The notes under the pieces were generated by a model. That model was given only the letters and a program-made list of their open reading frames with translations, was not told where the DNA came from and ran no database searches. Shown in pieces: positions 8,440 through 17,037 of a stretch of 48,921 nucleotides of DNA. Within the stretch, counting starts at the first letter, position 1; the number at the start of each line of letters is the position of its first letter. Origin of the DNA: Flavobacteriaceae bacterium (GTDB lineage Bacteria > Bacteroidota > Bacteroidia > Flavobacteriales > Flavobacteriaceae); assembly GCA_947371275.1 (NCBI GenBank), contig CANBOV010000008.1:1-48921 (forward strand). Reading direction: 5' to 3'. The position numbers and the translations under genes are program-made.

Positions 8440-9408
8440 TTATCCCAAAGTAACTCTTTTGAAACCGGTAATTTCAACGTTGAAACCTTTAACATAATCA
8501 CCTACTTTTTTACTATCATCTTTGATGAAGTTTTGATCCAATAAAGCTTTCTCTTGGTCTAAAGTAGTGTTGTCAGAGATGAAGCGTTGTACTTTTCCGG
8601 GAACAATTTTGTCCCAAATTTGTTCGGGCTTGCCTTCCGCTTTTAATTCTGCTTTAGCATTTTCTTCCGCTTGTTTTAAAACTTCTTCAGTTAATTGAGA
8701 AAAAGATATATACTTAGGAACATTTTTCAAAGTTTTACCTAAACGTTTTGCTTCTTCATTTTCTTTTTCGATTACAGCAATACGAGCAGCAAGTTCAGAA
8801 GCAACAAAAGCAGGATCAAAATCTTTGTAAGATAATGTATCAGCTCCCATGGAAGCCACTTGCATTGAAATGTCTTTGGTTAAAACTTCAGCGCTTTCAA
8901 TTGGAGAAGAAATGGCGGTCAAGGCAGCAATTTTGTTCACGTGTACATAAGAGCCTACGTAAGCGCCTTCTAAAATTTCAAAACCACCGATTTCGATTTT
9001 CTCTCCGATTACTCCGGTTTGCTCGATTAATTTTTCAGCTACAGTGATTCCGTTGAAATCGGAAGCTAAGAATTCTTCTTTAGAAGAGAAGTTGATTGCT
9101 TTTTCAACCAATTCTTTAGCTAACGTTACAAAAGCTTCATTTTTACCTACGAAATCTGTTTCGCAGTTTAAAGTGATGATTGCTCCTTTAGTGTTGTCAG
9201 CATTAATAAAAGAAACAGCTGCTCCTTCAGAAGACTCACGGTCAGAACGGTTAGCAGCCACTTTTTGTCCTTTTTCTCTAAGAATTTGTATGGCTTTATC
9301 GAAATCTCCTTCCGCTTCAACTAAAGCTTTTTTACAGTCCATCATTCCGGCACCTGTAGTTTGTCTTAATTTATTTACGTCTGCAGCAGTAATTGTGATT
9401 GTTGACAT
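8440..9408 (-). CDS. tsf: Translation elongation factor Ts
   Basis: A 322-residue guanine nucleotide exchange factor that regenerates EF-Tu-GTP in the cytosol. The N-terminal UBA-like domain carries VNKLRQTTGAGMMDCKKALVEAEGD-type sequence, in which the TGAGMMDCKKAL box is diagnostic. A coil with LNCETDFV follows, then the two core subdomains. It is about 40 residues longer than the E. coli protein, which is usual for Bacteroidota. It is the last gene of the rplM-rpsI-rpsB-tsf series, and the spacer before it holds a nested AT-rich hairpin. Confidence 0.97.
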   Translation of the reverse strand: MSTITITAADVNKLRQTTGAGMMDCKKALVEAEGDFDKAIQILREKGQKVAANRSDRESSEGAAVSFINADNTKGAIITLNCETDFVGKNEAFVTLAKELVEKAINFSSKEEFLASDFNGITVAEKLIEQTGVIGEKIEIGGFEILEGAYVGSYVHVNKIAALTAISSPIESAEVLTKDISMQVASMGADTLSYKDFDPAFVASELAARIAVIEKENEEAKRLGKTLKNVPKYISFSQLTEEVLKQAEENAKAELKAEGKPEQIWDKIVPGKVQRFISDNTTLDQEKALLDQNFIKDDSKKVGDYVKGFNVEITGFKRVTLG

Positions 9409-9441
9409 AATATTTTATAATTTAAAAGTTTTTTAAAAGTA

Positions 9442-9510
9442 AATTACGAATTAGGAATTTTAAATTACGAGTCAAAACAATTCGTAATTCGTAATTCATA
9501 ATTCGTAATT
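9442..9510. repeat. Nested hairpin made of tandem AATTCGT heptamers between rpsB and tsf
   Basis: The right arm (9479-9510) is four tandem heptamers, three AATTCGT and one AATTCAT, plus a closing AATT. The left arm (9442-9470) holds the inverse words. AATTACGAATTA at 9442-9453 continues to 9459 and pairs with 9493-9510 over 18 positions with one mismatch. AATTACGA at 9463-9470 pairs with TCGTAATT at 9482-9489. The spacer has no T-run terminator that would separate tsf from rpsB. Confidence 0.7.
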
Positions 9511-9517
9511 ATTTTAT

Positions 9518-10327
9518 TTATTCTTCAGATTTAGATTCTGTAGCTTCTACTTCAGGAACTGCTTCAACAGCTGGCGCTTCAACCGCAGCAACTACTTCAA
9601 CAGTTTCTTCAGCGTCAACTTCAGGAGTAGCATCAGATGTTCTGTTTGCTAATCCGTCTTTAACAGCGTCTGTTACTAAAGATAAAATTTTATCAATTGA
9701 TTTAGAAGCATCATCATTGGAAGGTATAACGTAATCTACTTCACGTGGATCAGAGTTAGTATCAACCATTGCGAAAACTGGAATGTTTAATTTTTGTGCT
9801 TCTTTTATTGCAATGTGTTCAGCTTTGATATCTACTACGAATAAGGCAGCAGGTAATCTTGACATATCTGCGATAGAACCTAAGTTCTTCTCTAATTTTG
9901 CACGAAGACGATCAACTTGTAATCTTTCTTTTTTAGACAAAGTCATGAAAGTCCCATCTTTTTTCATTTTATCAATAGAAGCCATTTTTTTAACGGCTTT
10001 ACGGATAGTAACGAAATTGGTTAACATACCACCTGGCCATCTTTCAGTGATGTAAGGCATGTTACAAGCTAATGCTTTTTCAGATACAATATCTTTTGCT
10101 TGTTTTTTGGTAGCTACGAAAAGTATTTTTCTACCTGATGCAGCGATTTTTTTCAAAGCTTCATTAGCTTCTTCAATTTTGGCTGCAGTTTTATATAGAT
10201 TGATAATGTGAATTCCATTACGTTCCATATAGATGTAAGGGGCCATATTTGGATCCCACTTGCGAGTCATGTGTCCAAAGTGAACACCTGCTTCTAATAA
10301 ATCTTTAACTTCAATTTTGTTTGCCAT
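9518..10327 (-). CDS. rpsB: Small ribosomal subunit protein uS2
   Basis: A 269-residue 30S protein needed for S1 docking. The N-terminus IEVKDLLEAGVHFGHMTRKW is diagnostic, with MAPYIYMERNGIHIINL and the signature PGGMLTNFVTIR later. The last 45 residues or so are an acidic Ala/Glu/Val-rich tail absent from E. coli S2 but common in Bacteroidota. It sits between rpsI and tsf, as in other Bacteroidota, where S2 and EF-Ts are expressed together. The 148-base gap from rpsI holds three short hairpins. Confidence 0.97.
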   Translation of the reverse strand: MANKIEVKDLLEAGVHFGHMTRKWDPNMAPYIYMERNGIHIINLYKTAAKIEEANEALKKIAASGRKILFVATKKQAKDIVSEKALACNMPYITERWPGGMLTNFVTIRKAVKKMASIDKMKKDGTFMTLSKKERLQVDRLRAKLEKNLGSIADMSRLPAALFVVDIKAEHIAIKEAQKLNIPVFAMVDTNSDPREVDYVIPSNDDASKSIDKILSLVTDAVKDGLANRTSDATPEVDAEETVEVVAAVEAPAVEAVPEVEATESKSEE

Positions 10328-10362
10328 TGTGTAATAGTTTACGTTCCGTGATTAGCAATTTC

Positions 10363-10427
10363 CAAGTAGTTACTTGCGTTAGTCTTGAAAATTTAGATGC
10401 TAAACTAATTCCCTTTTTACAAGGAAT
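10363..10427 (-). promoter_or_regulatory. Possible structured leader of rpsB
   Basis: Three short inverted repeats lie in the rpsI-rpsB gap: CAAGTA/TACTTG (10363-10376), TTTAG/CTAAA (10392-10404) and ATTCC/GGAAT (10408-10427). No TAnnTTTG promoter is visible here. A regulatory RNA for S2 is only a suggestion. Confidence 0.3.
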
Positions 10428-10475
10428 ATCGACAACTTTGTTTTTAATTTCAATATTAAATGAACGAATATTCGA

Positions 10476-10862
10476 TTAACGTTTAGAGAATTGGAATCTC
10501 TTACGCGCTTTTTTCTGACCGAATTTTTTACGTTCTACCATTCTAGGATCTCTTGTTAGTAATCCTTCAGGTTTTAGGATAGCTCTGTTTTCAGCTTCCA
10601 CTTCACACATAGCTCTTGCAATTGCCATTCTCACAGCTTCAGCTTGGCCAGTTGAACCACCACCGTATACATTTACTTTTACATCAAAGTTAGTTGCGTT
10701 CTCCGTCATAGACATTGGTTGCATAACTTTGTATTGTAAAGTAGCTGTAGGGAAGTAGTTTTCAAATTCTCTTTTGTTTACGGTAATTTTTCCTGTTCCT
10801 TCTGAAACATAAACACGTGCAACAGCACATTTTCTTCTACCGATTTTGTGAATAACTCCCAT
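10476..10862 (-). CDS. rpsI: Small ribosomal subunit protein uS9
   Basis: A 128-residue 30S protein whose basic C-terminal tail reaches the P-site tRNA. Diagnostic features are IGRRKCAVARVYVSEGTGKITVN-type opening (only part quoted: GRRKCAVARV), the central GGGSTGQAEAVRMAIARAM, and the ending KKARKRFQFSKR. Its ATG overlaps the stop of rplM by one base (TAATG), so the two are translationally coupled. Confidence 0.98.
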   Translation of the reverse strand: MGVIHKIGRRKCAVARVYVSEGTGKITVNKREFENYFPTATLQYKVMQPMSMTENATNFDVKVNVYGGGSTGQAEAVRMAIARAMCEVEAENRAILKPEGLLTRDPRMVERKKFGQKKARKRFQFSKR

Positions 10863-11317
10863 TACTTTAAGTCGTTAAGGTTAACGGTTTTTGGTTGTTG
10901 AGCTCCATGTTTGTGCTCAGAACCAACATTTACATTTAAATTTCGGAATAATTCAGCACCTAATTTGTTTTTAGGTAACATTCCTTTTACAGCCTTTTCC
11001 ACTAATAATGCAGGGTTTTTTTGTTGCATTACTTTAGCAGTCAAGCTTCTTTGTCCTCCTGGGTAACCTGTGTGTCTGATGTACGTTTTGTCATCCAACT
11101 TGTTACCAGTTAGGTTGATTTTTTCCGCGTTGATAACAATAACGTTATCTCCACAATCAACGTGCGGTGTATAACTTGGTTTATATTTACCTCTTAAAAG
11201 CATCGCTACTTTTGAAGCAAAACGACCTAAGTTATGACCTTCAGCATCTACAACAATCCACTGCTTATCTGCATTGGCCTTGTTCACTGAAACTGTCTTG
11301 TAGCTTAATGTGTTCAC
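10862..11317 (-). CDS. rplM: Large ribosomal subunit protein uL13
   Basis: A 151-residue early-assembly 50S protein. Diagnostic segments are WIVVDAEGHNLGRFASKVA, LLRGKYKPSYTPHVDCGDNV and the later KGMLPKNKLGAELFRNL. It is the first gene of the ribosomal operon and has the best promoter in this part of the window. The short leader begins with a GC hairpin. Pairing with rpsI is nearly universal in bacteria. Confidence 0.98.
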   Translation of the reverse strand: MNTLSYKTVSVNKANADKQWIVVDAEGHNLGRFASKVAMLLRGKYKPSYTPHVDCGDNVIVINAEKINLTGNKLDDKTYIRHTGYPGGQRSLTAKVMQQKNPALLVEKAVKGMLPKNKLGAELFRNLNVNVGSEHKHGAQQPKTVNLNDLK

Positions 11318-11345
11318 AATAATTTATTTTAATTAAACATTCCAT

Positions 11346-11359
11346 CCCCAATAAAGGGG
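11346..11359 (-). promoter_or_regulatory. Hairpin at the 5' end of the rplM transcript
   Basis: CCCC and GGGG flank a six-base AT loop, and the predicted transcript begins within a few bases of the stem. About 30 bases separate it from the rplM start. Ribosomal protein leaders for L13 have been described in Bacteroidota; whether this hairpin is one cannot be decided here. Confidence 0.4.
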
Positions 11360-11362
11360 TTG

Positions 11363-11393
11363 CAAAAGTACAATTATTTATCATAAAAGCAAA
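11363..11393 (-). promoter_or_regulatory. Promoter of the rplM-rpsI-rpsB-tsf operon
   Basis: On the minus strand: TTTG (11393-11390), a 19-base spacer and TACTTTTG (11370-11363), matching both consensus boxes perfectly. Confidence 0.85.
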
Positions 11394-11463
11394 TAGCATT
11401 TTTTAAATATTTTACTACTGCTCAATATTTTACATAAATTCCTATTATTGAATGGGTTTAACA

Positions 11464-11476
11464 AGTGATTATCACT
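11464..11476. promoter_or_regulatory. 13-base palindrome upstream of the LacI-family gene
   Basis: AGTGAT-T-ATCACT is a perfect 6+1+6 palindrome, 115 bases before the regulator gene. It could be an operator. It lacks the central CG usual in LacI-type operators, so its owner is unclear. Confidence 0.3.
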
Positions 11477-11590
11477 CCCAATGTTTGTTAAAAACTCGAT
11501 CTATTATTGATAATAAACTAGTAACTTTAGTTCTTTTGTAAGGCGAGGCAGATATTTTTTTTCTATTTTTACACTTTAACCGAAAAAAAA

Positions 11591-12613
11591 ATGAAATCGA
11601 AAGCCACATTAAAACAAATTGCAAAAGAGTTAGGAGTTTCTGTTTCCACAGTTTCCAAAGCGTTAAATGGAAGCCCTGAAATAAGTGAACCTACAAAACA
11701 ACGTGTTCAGGAATATGCTAAATTAAAGAACTATAAGCCTAATGTAATTGGTTTAAACTTAAAAAATAGAAGAACCAAAACAATTGGTGTCATTATTCCT
11801 AATATTTTAAATTCTTTTTTTGCTAAAGTTTTTAGTGGAATTGAAAAAGTAGCGGATGAAAAAGGTTATAAAGTAATTACTTGTATCTCAAATGAATCTC
11901 TAGAAAAAGAAATAAACGCTTTAGAAATGTTAAGTAACGGAACAATTGATGGATTCATCCTTTCCATTGCAGAAGAATCGCAGAAACTTCAAAAATTTGA
12001 TCATTTTACTACAATTATTAATGAAGGCACTCCAATTGTGATGTTTGACAGAATTGCTGATGAAGTAAATTGTGACAAAGTTATTGTTGATGATTTTGAA
12101 TCAGCAGTTAATGCAGCCACACATTTAATCAAAACAGGATGTAAAAAAATTGCTTTGCTTTCTGCGATAGATAATTTAAGTGTTGGTAAATTAAGAGCCC
12201 AGGGATTTTATAAGGCAATGGAAGCAAATGGACTAAGAATAGATGATAACTTGGTAATATTAACTAATAATAATGAGGAGTTCAACGCTAAAATTGGTGG
12301 CTTTTTTATTAAAAACAAACCTGATGGTGTTTTTGCAGTTGATGAGCATGCCTCAGTTACTGCTATGAAATTAGGAATTCAAAATGGATATAAAATACCT
12401 CAAGAACTTTCAATTATTGGTTTTGCAGATGGAGTTTGGTCCCGAAGAATGACACCAAGCATGTCAACAGTCAGTCAGCATGGACCTGAAATCGGAGAAG
12501 TTGCAGCTCAATTACTTATTGATAAATTAGAAAGTACTGAAGAAACATTAACGTTCACTACAACAACTATTAAAACTGAATTGCGTCAACGCGATTCTAC
12601 TAAAAAAATATAA
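11591..12613 (+). CDS. LacI-family transcriptional regulator
   Basis: A 340-residue sugar-type repressor or activator. The N-terminal helix-turn-helix and hinge read TLKQIAKELGVSVSTVSKAL with LKNYKPNVIGLNLK following, then a periplasmic-binding-protein-like effector domain beginning TKTIGVIIPNILNSFFAKV and ending near PSMSTVSQHGPEIGEVAAQL. It is a complete family member. No sugar transport or glycoside hydrolase genes lie beside it, so its targets must be elsewhere or be the neighbouring exported genes. Homologues in flavobacteria often control carbohydrate loci. A weak TAttTTTA element sits about 20 bases upstream. Confidence 0.9.
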   Translation: MKSKATLKQIAKELGVSVSTVSKALNGSPEISEPTKQRVQEYAKLKNYKPNVIGLNLKNRRTKTIGVIIPNILNSFFAKVFSGIEKVADEKGYKVITCISNESLEKEINALEMLSNGTIDGFILSIAEESQKLQKFDHFTTIINEGTPIVMFDRIADEVNCDKVIVDDFESAVNAATHLIKTGCKKIALLSAIDNLSVGKLRAQGFYKAMEANGLRIDDNLVILTNNNEEFNAKIGGFFIKNKPDGVFAVDEHASVTAMKLGIQNGYKIPQELSIIGFADGVWSRRMTPSMSTVSQHGPEIGEVAAQLLIDKLESTEETLTFTTTTIKTELRQRDSTKKI

Positions 12614-12671
12614 AAGCCATTAAAATTGTTAGACAAATCCGTTATTGTTTACCTTATGTCTACTTAGTTTC

Positions 12672-12703
12672 TTGTTAAATTTTAATGCTTAAATATACTT
12701 TTG
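12672..12703 (+). promoter_or_regulatory. Promoter of the ankyrin-DOMON pair
   Basis: TTG at 12672-12674, a 21-base spacer and TACTTTTG at 12696-12703. The upstream in-frame TTG at 12701 lies inside this -7 element, which favours ATG 12719 as the start. Confidence 0.65.
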
Positions 12704-12718
12704 TTATTTATATCCAAT

Positions 12719-13240
12719 ATGAAGCAAATACTAATCTATTTTCTATTCCTTTTTACAATAAATAAAACGAGCTGCCAAGAAATTCTTGACGGTTTTACAG
12801 TGGCAAGAAATGGAACTATAGTTCAAGCTCAACAGCTTTTAAAACAGAACCCTAATGGGTTTAATATAATTAATGCGGAAGGGTTTTCTCCCTTGATTAT
12901 AGCATGTTATCGAGGAAATGTAGAGGTAGCAAAATTTCTAATAGAGTTAGGTTGTAATATAAATCAAAAAAGCAATATGGGTACACCTTTGATGGCTGCA
13001 GTTGTTAAAGGCAATGCTGAAATAATACAGTATTTAATATTGAAAAATGCCGATGTGAATATTTCTGATGTTAATGGAACAACAGCACTCATTTATGCAG
13101 TTCAATTCAATAATATTGATGTTGTAAAAATACTTATTAAACAAAATGCAGATAAGAACCATAAAGACAATCAAGGAAAAACTGCTTTTGAATATGCTGT
13201 TTTTGCCGGAAATGAAGATATTATTAACGTACTAAAATAA
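12719..13240 (+). CDS. Exported ankyrin-repeat protein
   Basis: A 173-residue protein. A signal peptide (MKQILIYFLFLFTINKTSCQ) predicts export to the periplasm. Its Cys close to the cleavage region might instead be a lipid attachment site, but the lipobox is poor. About four ankyrin repeats fill the rest, with the clear consensus runs GFSPLIIACYRGNVEVAKFL, TPLMAAVVKGNAEIIQYL, GTTALIYAVQFNNIDVVKIL and KTAFEYAVFAGNEDIINVL. Ankyrin repeats bind other proteins. The next gene starts six bases later, so the two are probably co-translated. Periplasmic ankyrin proteins elsewhere (such as AnkB near catalase genes) act in peroxide defence; no catalase is seen here. Confidence 0.85.
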   Translation: MKQILIYFLFLFTINKTSCQEILDGFTVARNGTIVQAQQLLKQNPNGFNIINAEGFSPLIIACYRGNVEVAKFLIELGCNINQKSNMGTPLMAAVVKGNAEIIQYLILKNADVNISDVNGTTALIYAVQFNNIDVVKILIKQNADKNHKDNQGKTAFEYAVFAGNEDIINVLK

Positions 13241-13246
13241 AAAACT

Positions 13247-13996
13247 ATGAAAAAACTATTATTTACCGCTCTGTTTTTGAGTGTTGGATTATTTTCTTTT
13301 GCTCAATTTACTACTGGTGTTATATCTTTAACGGGATCTACTAGAACAATAAAAATAGACACAGACGCATCGACTGTTACTATGACCCTAACTGGTGATA
13401 GTACTCATTGGCTAGGAATTGGATTTAATGGATTTTCTATGTCTGAAGTTACAGATATGTTTATTTGGAATAGTACTTCTAATAGAGATTATGTTGCTCC
13501 AGGAGGACATTTTCAGCCCTCTCCAGATGCAAGCGGTTCACAAAGCTGGACAATAGTTTCTGATAATGTTAGTGGAGGAACTAGAACAGTTGTAGCTACA
13601 AGACCACTAGTTTCAGCCGGTGATTATACTTTTTTAAACAATAACTCATCAATTAATATAATTTTTTCAGAAGGTTCATCTACAACCTTAGGATATCATG
13701 GTAATAATCCACATGCACCGCAAACTTTAACTAGATCTGCATTAGGTACTGAGGATTTTTCATTGAATGCATCATTAATTTATCCGAATCCTTCAAATGG
13801 TAATTTTTCAATAATTTCTAAATCGAGAGTAGAACAAATATCAATTTACACTTTATCTGGTGAATTTGTTAAAACAATAAAAGCAGGTAGTGAAAATTTG
13901 GGACAAATAAATGTTGAAGGTTTATCGGTAGGAGTTTATCTGGTAGAATTGAAAGGAGCTAATCAAAATGCTTGGAAAAAAGTTATTGTAGAATAA
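13247..13996 (+). CDS. Secreted DOMON-like protein with T9SS sorting domain
   Basis: A 249-residue protein with three parts. The signal peptide is MKKLLFTALFLSVGLFSFAQ. Residues about 22-165 resemble a DOMON/DOH domain, a beta-sandwich that can bind heme or sugar: STHWLGIGFNGFSMSEVTDM is a typical core, and the domain ends with GYHGNNPHAPQTLTRSALG. Residues about 178-249 are a type A T9SS C-terminal sorting domain (LIYPNPSNGNFSI, then SVGVYLVEL and a final WKKVIVE). It is therefore secreted and probably anchored on the cell surface. The ligand is unknown. Candidate heme ligands are the Met in GFSMSEVTDM and the His in GYHG. Confidence 0.75.
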   Translation: MKKLLFTALFLSVGLFSFAQFTTGVISLTGSTRTIKIDTDASTVTMTLTGDSTHWLGIGFNGFSMSEVTDMFIWNSTSNRDYVAPGGHFQPSPDASGSQSWTIVSDNVSGGTRTVVATRPLVSAGDYTFLNNNSSINIIFSEGSSTTLGYHGNNPHAPQTLTRSALGTEDFSLNASLIYPNPSNGNFSIISKSRVEQISIYTLSGEFVKTIKAGSENLGQINVEGLSVGVYLVELKGANQNAWKKVIVE

Positions 13997-14010
13997 TATA
14001 AGTAGCATGT

Positions 14011-14057
14011 AATAAAACAAAAAAGGCAACGATCTCCGTTGCCTTTTTTGTTTTATT
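14011..14057. terminator. Bidirectional terminator between the DOMON gene and polA
   Basis: A perfect 21-bp stem (14011-14031 with 14037-14057) with a five-base loop. The core AAGGCAACG/CGTTGCCTT is flanked by A and T tracts. It ends both converging transcripts, and its right end overlaps the polA stop codon. Confidence 0.92.
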
Positions 14058-16914
14058 AATGTGCTTCAAGCCAATCTTTGCCTATTCCCAATTCTACGAC
14101 TAATGGTACTTCAAGTCTAAAAGCATTTTCCATTTCATGTTTTATCATGATTTTTATTCTATCAATTTCAGAATTATGTACATCAAATACAAGCTCATCA
14201 TGAACTTGAAGCAACATTTTTGATTTCCATTTTTCTACTAATAATCTGTGGTGAATATTAATCATTGCAATTTTAATAATATCGGCCGCACTTCCTTGAA
14301 TGGGTGCGTTAACAGCATTTCGTTCGGCTCCCCCGCGCACTATCGCATTAGCAGAATTTATGTCTTTTAAATATCTTCTTCTTCCTAGTACAGTTTGTAC
14401 ATAACCATTTTCTCTGGCAAAATCAACTTGATCTGACATATATGATTTAAGTTTCGGATAAGTTTTATAATAAGCATCGATCAATGCGGCGCTTTCAGAA
14501 CGTGACATAGAAGTTTGGTTACTCAACCCAAAGGCAGAAACCCCATATATAATCCCGAAGTTAACCGTTTTAGCATTACTTCTTTGTTCTTTTGTAACTT
14601 CTTCTAATGCAACATTAAATACTTTTGCAGCAGTGCTTTTATGAATATCTTCATTATTTTGAAATGCTTTGATCATGTTTTCTTCACCCGATAAAGCTGC
14701 AATAATTCGTAATTCAATCTGAGAATAATCAGCAGAAAGCAAACTGTAATTTTCATCACGGGCAATAAATGCTTTTCTTATTAATCTACCTCTCTCTGTA
14801 CGAATCGGAATGTTTTGCAAATTCGGATTGTTAGAACTCAATCGGCCAGTTGCGGCAACGGTCTGCATATAATCAGTATGCACTCGTTCTGTTTTAAAAT
14901 CGACTTGATTTGGAAGAGCATCTATATATGTACTTTGAAGTTTTACCATCTGCCGCCAATCTAATATGTCTTTCACAATTTGATGTTCGTTAGCCAAATA
15001 ACTCAAAACTTCTTCACCGGTAGCATATTGCCCGGTTTTTGTTTTCTTTTGTTTAGCCCCTCCTATTTTAAGCTTATCAAACAAAATATCCCCTAATTGT
15101 TTAGGCGAAGCTAAGTTGAATTTTTCTCCGGCTGTCTCATATATTTTTTGTTCAAACTCTTTAATTTCTTTTTGCATATCTACAGACATAGATTTAAGAA
15201 AATCTACATCCAAACGAATACCCTCAGTCTCCATTGCAGCTAGGACTGGGATTAATGGTATCTCAATTTCATCAAATAGTTTTTTGGTTTCGGCCTTGTC
15301 TAAAATCGGACTAAAAACATCTTTCAATTGTAAAGTAACATCAGCATCTTCAGCAGCATATTCTTTAATAGCTTCAATTGGGACATCTCGCATAGAGAGT
15401 TGGTTTTTGCCTTTTTTTCCAATCAATTTTTCGATAGGTTTCGGTGAATATTTTAAATAAGTTTCACTTAAAACATCCATATTATGACGCATGTCCGGAT
15501 TAATAAGGTAGTGAGCAATCATAGTGTCAAATAATTTTCCTTTCACTTGAATACCGTAGTTAGATAGAATCTTTAAATCATATTTGATGTTTTGTCCAAT
15601 TTTTTCAATGGTTTCACTTTCAAAGAATGGTTTGAATTTGTCAGCTAATACCTGTGCTTCTTCATGGTTTTCCGAAAATGGAACGTAGAAAGCTTTTCCT
15701 TTTTCATAGGAGAAAGACATACCTACTAACTCGGCATGAAGTGTGTTAATTCCAGTAGTTTCAGTATCAAAGCAAACCGAAGTTTGGTTCATTAGATTTT
15801 GCAAGAATAATTTTGTGGGTAACTCACCCTCTACTATTTGATAATGATGTTCAGCAGTTTCTAAAGTGGCATAATTGGCATTTTGTTTGGGCTCTTCATT
15901 GTTATCATCCGAAAAGCCAAACAAATCAAATTGATCTTGATTGGTTTTCTTACTAGAAGCTTTTTTAGTCGAATGGAACTCTGTTATTTGATTATCAGTA
16001 CTATTGCTGTCAATTTCATCATATTCTTTTCCTGAACCAAATAACTTATCAAACTGTGTCTTCATTTGGCGGAATTCCAATTCTTGGAATAAAGCATCGG
16101 TTTTCTCTACATCGGGTTTGGATAATTCAAAGTCAGTAGCGTCAAAAGTGACAGGGCAGTCTAGTAATATTCGAGCTAGTTTTTTTGACATAATCCCTAG
16201 CTCAGCATTAGATTCTATTTTTCCTTTCAACGCACCTTTCAACTTTTCAGTATTGGCCAATAAATTTTCCATTGAACCAAATTCTTTCAATAGTTTTTTT
16301 GCAGTTACTTCACCAACCCCCGGTAGCCCGGGGATATTGTCGGCAGAATCTCCCATCATTCCAAGGAAATCAATTACCTGCAAAGGGTCTTCGATTTCGA
16401 ATTTGGCTAAGACTTCGGGAACTCCCCAAATCTCAATATCATTACCCATTCGGGCAGGCTTATACATGAAAATATTTTCAGAAACCAATTGTGCAAAATC
16501 CTTATCAGGTGTTACCATGAAAACCTGATAACCTTCTCTTTCCGCTTGTTTTGCCAAGGTTCCAATCAAATCATCGGCTTCAAAACCGGCTTTTTCCATA
16601 ATTGGAATGTGCATGGCTTTTAATAATTCTTGGATATAAGGTACAGCAATTTTAATTGCTTCGGGTGTTTCGTCACGATGTGCTTTGTATTCTTTGTACA
16701 TCTCATATCGATAATCACTTCCTCCTTTGTCAAAAGCTACCGCTAAATGATCGGGCTTTTCACGTTTAATAACATCCATTAACGAATTCATAAATCCCAT
16801 TATTGCGGAAGTGTCCATACCTTTGGAATTGATTCGAGGGTTTTTGATAAAAGCATAATAACCTCGAAAAATTAAAGCGTAGGCATCTAAAAGGAAAAGA
16901 CGTTTTTGTGACAT
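14056..16914 (-). CDS. polA: DNA polymerase I
   Basis: A 952-residue enzyme for Okazaki-fragment processing and repair synthesis, with all three activities apparently intact. The N-terminal 5' nuclease domain (about 1-295) shows LFLLDAYALIFRGYYAF and GMMGDSADNIPGLPGVGEVT. The proofreading domain begins SVCFDTETTG with the catalytic Asp and Glu present, unlike the dead exonuclease domain of Thermus Pol I. The polymerase domain carries motif A (LLSADYSQIELRIIAALSGE), motif B (RSNAKTVNFGIIYGVSAFGL) and motif C (LLQVHDELVFDV). It is a single-gene unit that converges on the DOMON gene. The start MSQKRLFLLDAY at 16914 is the natural one. Confidence 0.98.
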   Translation of the reverse strand: MSQKRLFLLDAYALIFRGYYAFIKNPRINSKGMDTSAIMGFMNSLMDVIKREKPDHLAVAFDKGGSDYRYEMYKEYKAHRDETPEAIKIAVPYIQELLKAMHIPIMEKAGFEADDLIGTLAKQAEREGYQVFMVTPDKDFAQLVSENIFMYKPARMGNDIEIWGVPEVLAKFEIEDPLQVIDFLGMMGDSADNIPGLPGVGEVTAKKLLKEFGSMENLLANTEKLKGALKGKIESNAELGIMSKKLARILLDCPVTFDATDFELSKPDVEKTDALFQELEFRQMKTQFDKLFGSGKEYDEIDSNSTDNQITEFHSTKKASSKKTNQDQFDLFGFSDDNNEEPKQNANYATLETAEHHYQIVEGELPTKLFLQNLMNQTSVCFDTETTGINTLHAELVGMSFSYEKGKAFYVPFSENHEEAQVLADKFKPFFESETIEKIGQNIKYDLKILSNYGIQVKGKLFDTMIAHYLINPDMRHNMDVLSETYLKYSPKPIEKLIGKKGKNQLSMRDVPIEAIKEYAAEDADVTLQLKDVFSPILDKAETKKLFDEIEIPLIPVLAAMETEGIRLDVDFLKSMSVDMQKEIKEFEQKIYETAGEKFNLASPKQLGDILFDKLKIGGAKQKKTKTGQYATGEEVLSYLANEHQIVKDILDWRQMVKLQSTYIDALPNQVDFKTERVHTDYMQTVAATGRLSSNNPNLQNIPIRTERGRLIRKAFIARDENYSLLSADYSQIELRIIAALSGEENMIKAFQNNEDIHKSTAAKVFNVALEEVTKEQRSNAKTVNFGIIYGVSAFGLSNQTSMSRSESAALIDAYYKTYPKLKSYMSDQVDFARENGYVQTVLGRRRYLKDINSANAIVRGGAERNAVNAPIQGSAADIIKIAMINIHHRLLVEKWKSKMLLQVHDELVFDVHNSEIDRIKIMIKHEMENAFRLEVPLVVELGIGKDWLEAH

Positions 16915-16997
16915 AAAATCAATTTATTTATTGCAGGTAAAAATAAGAATTTGAATTGGCAAATACCTACTAGCAATTTAAACTTTTTTAATAGCTT

Positions 16998-17032
16998 CTT
17001 CATTTTAACTTCATTTACCAACAGTAGATTTG
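16998..17032 (+). promoter_or_regulatory. Two-component operator and promoter, copy A
   Basis: CTTCATTT occurs at 16998-17005 and 17009-17016, an 11-base period. Eight bases then separate it from TAGATTTG (17025-17032), a perfect -7 element. There is no TTTG at -33: the repeats occupy that place, as expected for an activator-dependent promoter. The same arrangement occurs at 19190-19224. Confidence 0.7.
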
Positions 17033-17037
17033 TACTT

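Noticed and set aside
16004..16528. 174-codon frame antisense to polA
   Set aside because: The polA motifs on the other strand are intact and conserved. The antisense product shows no recognisable domain.
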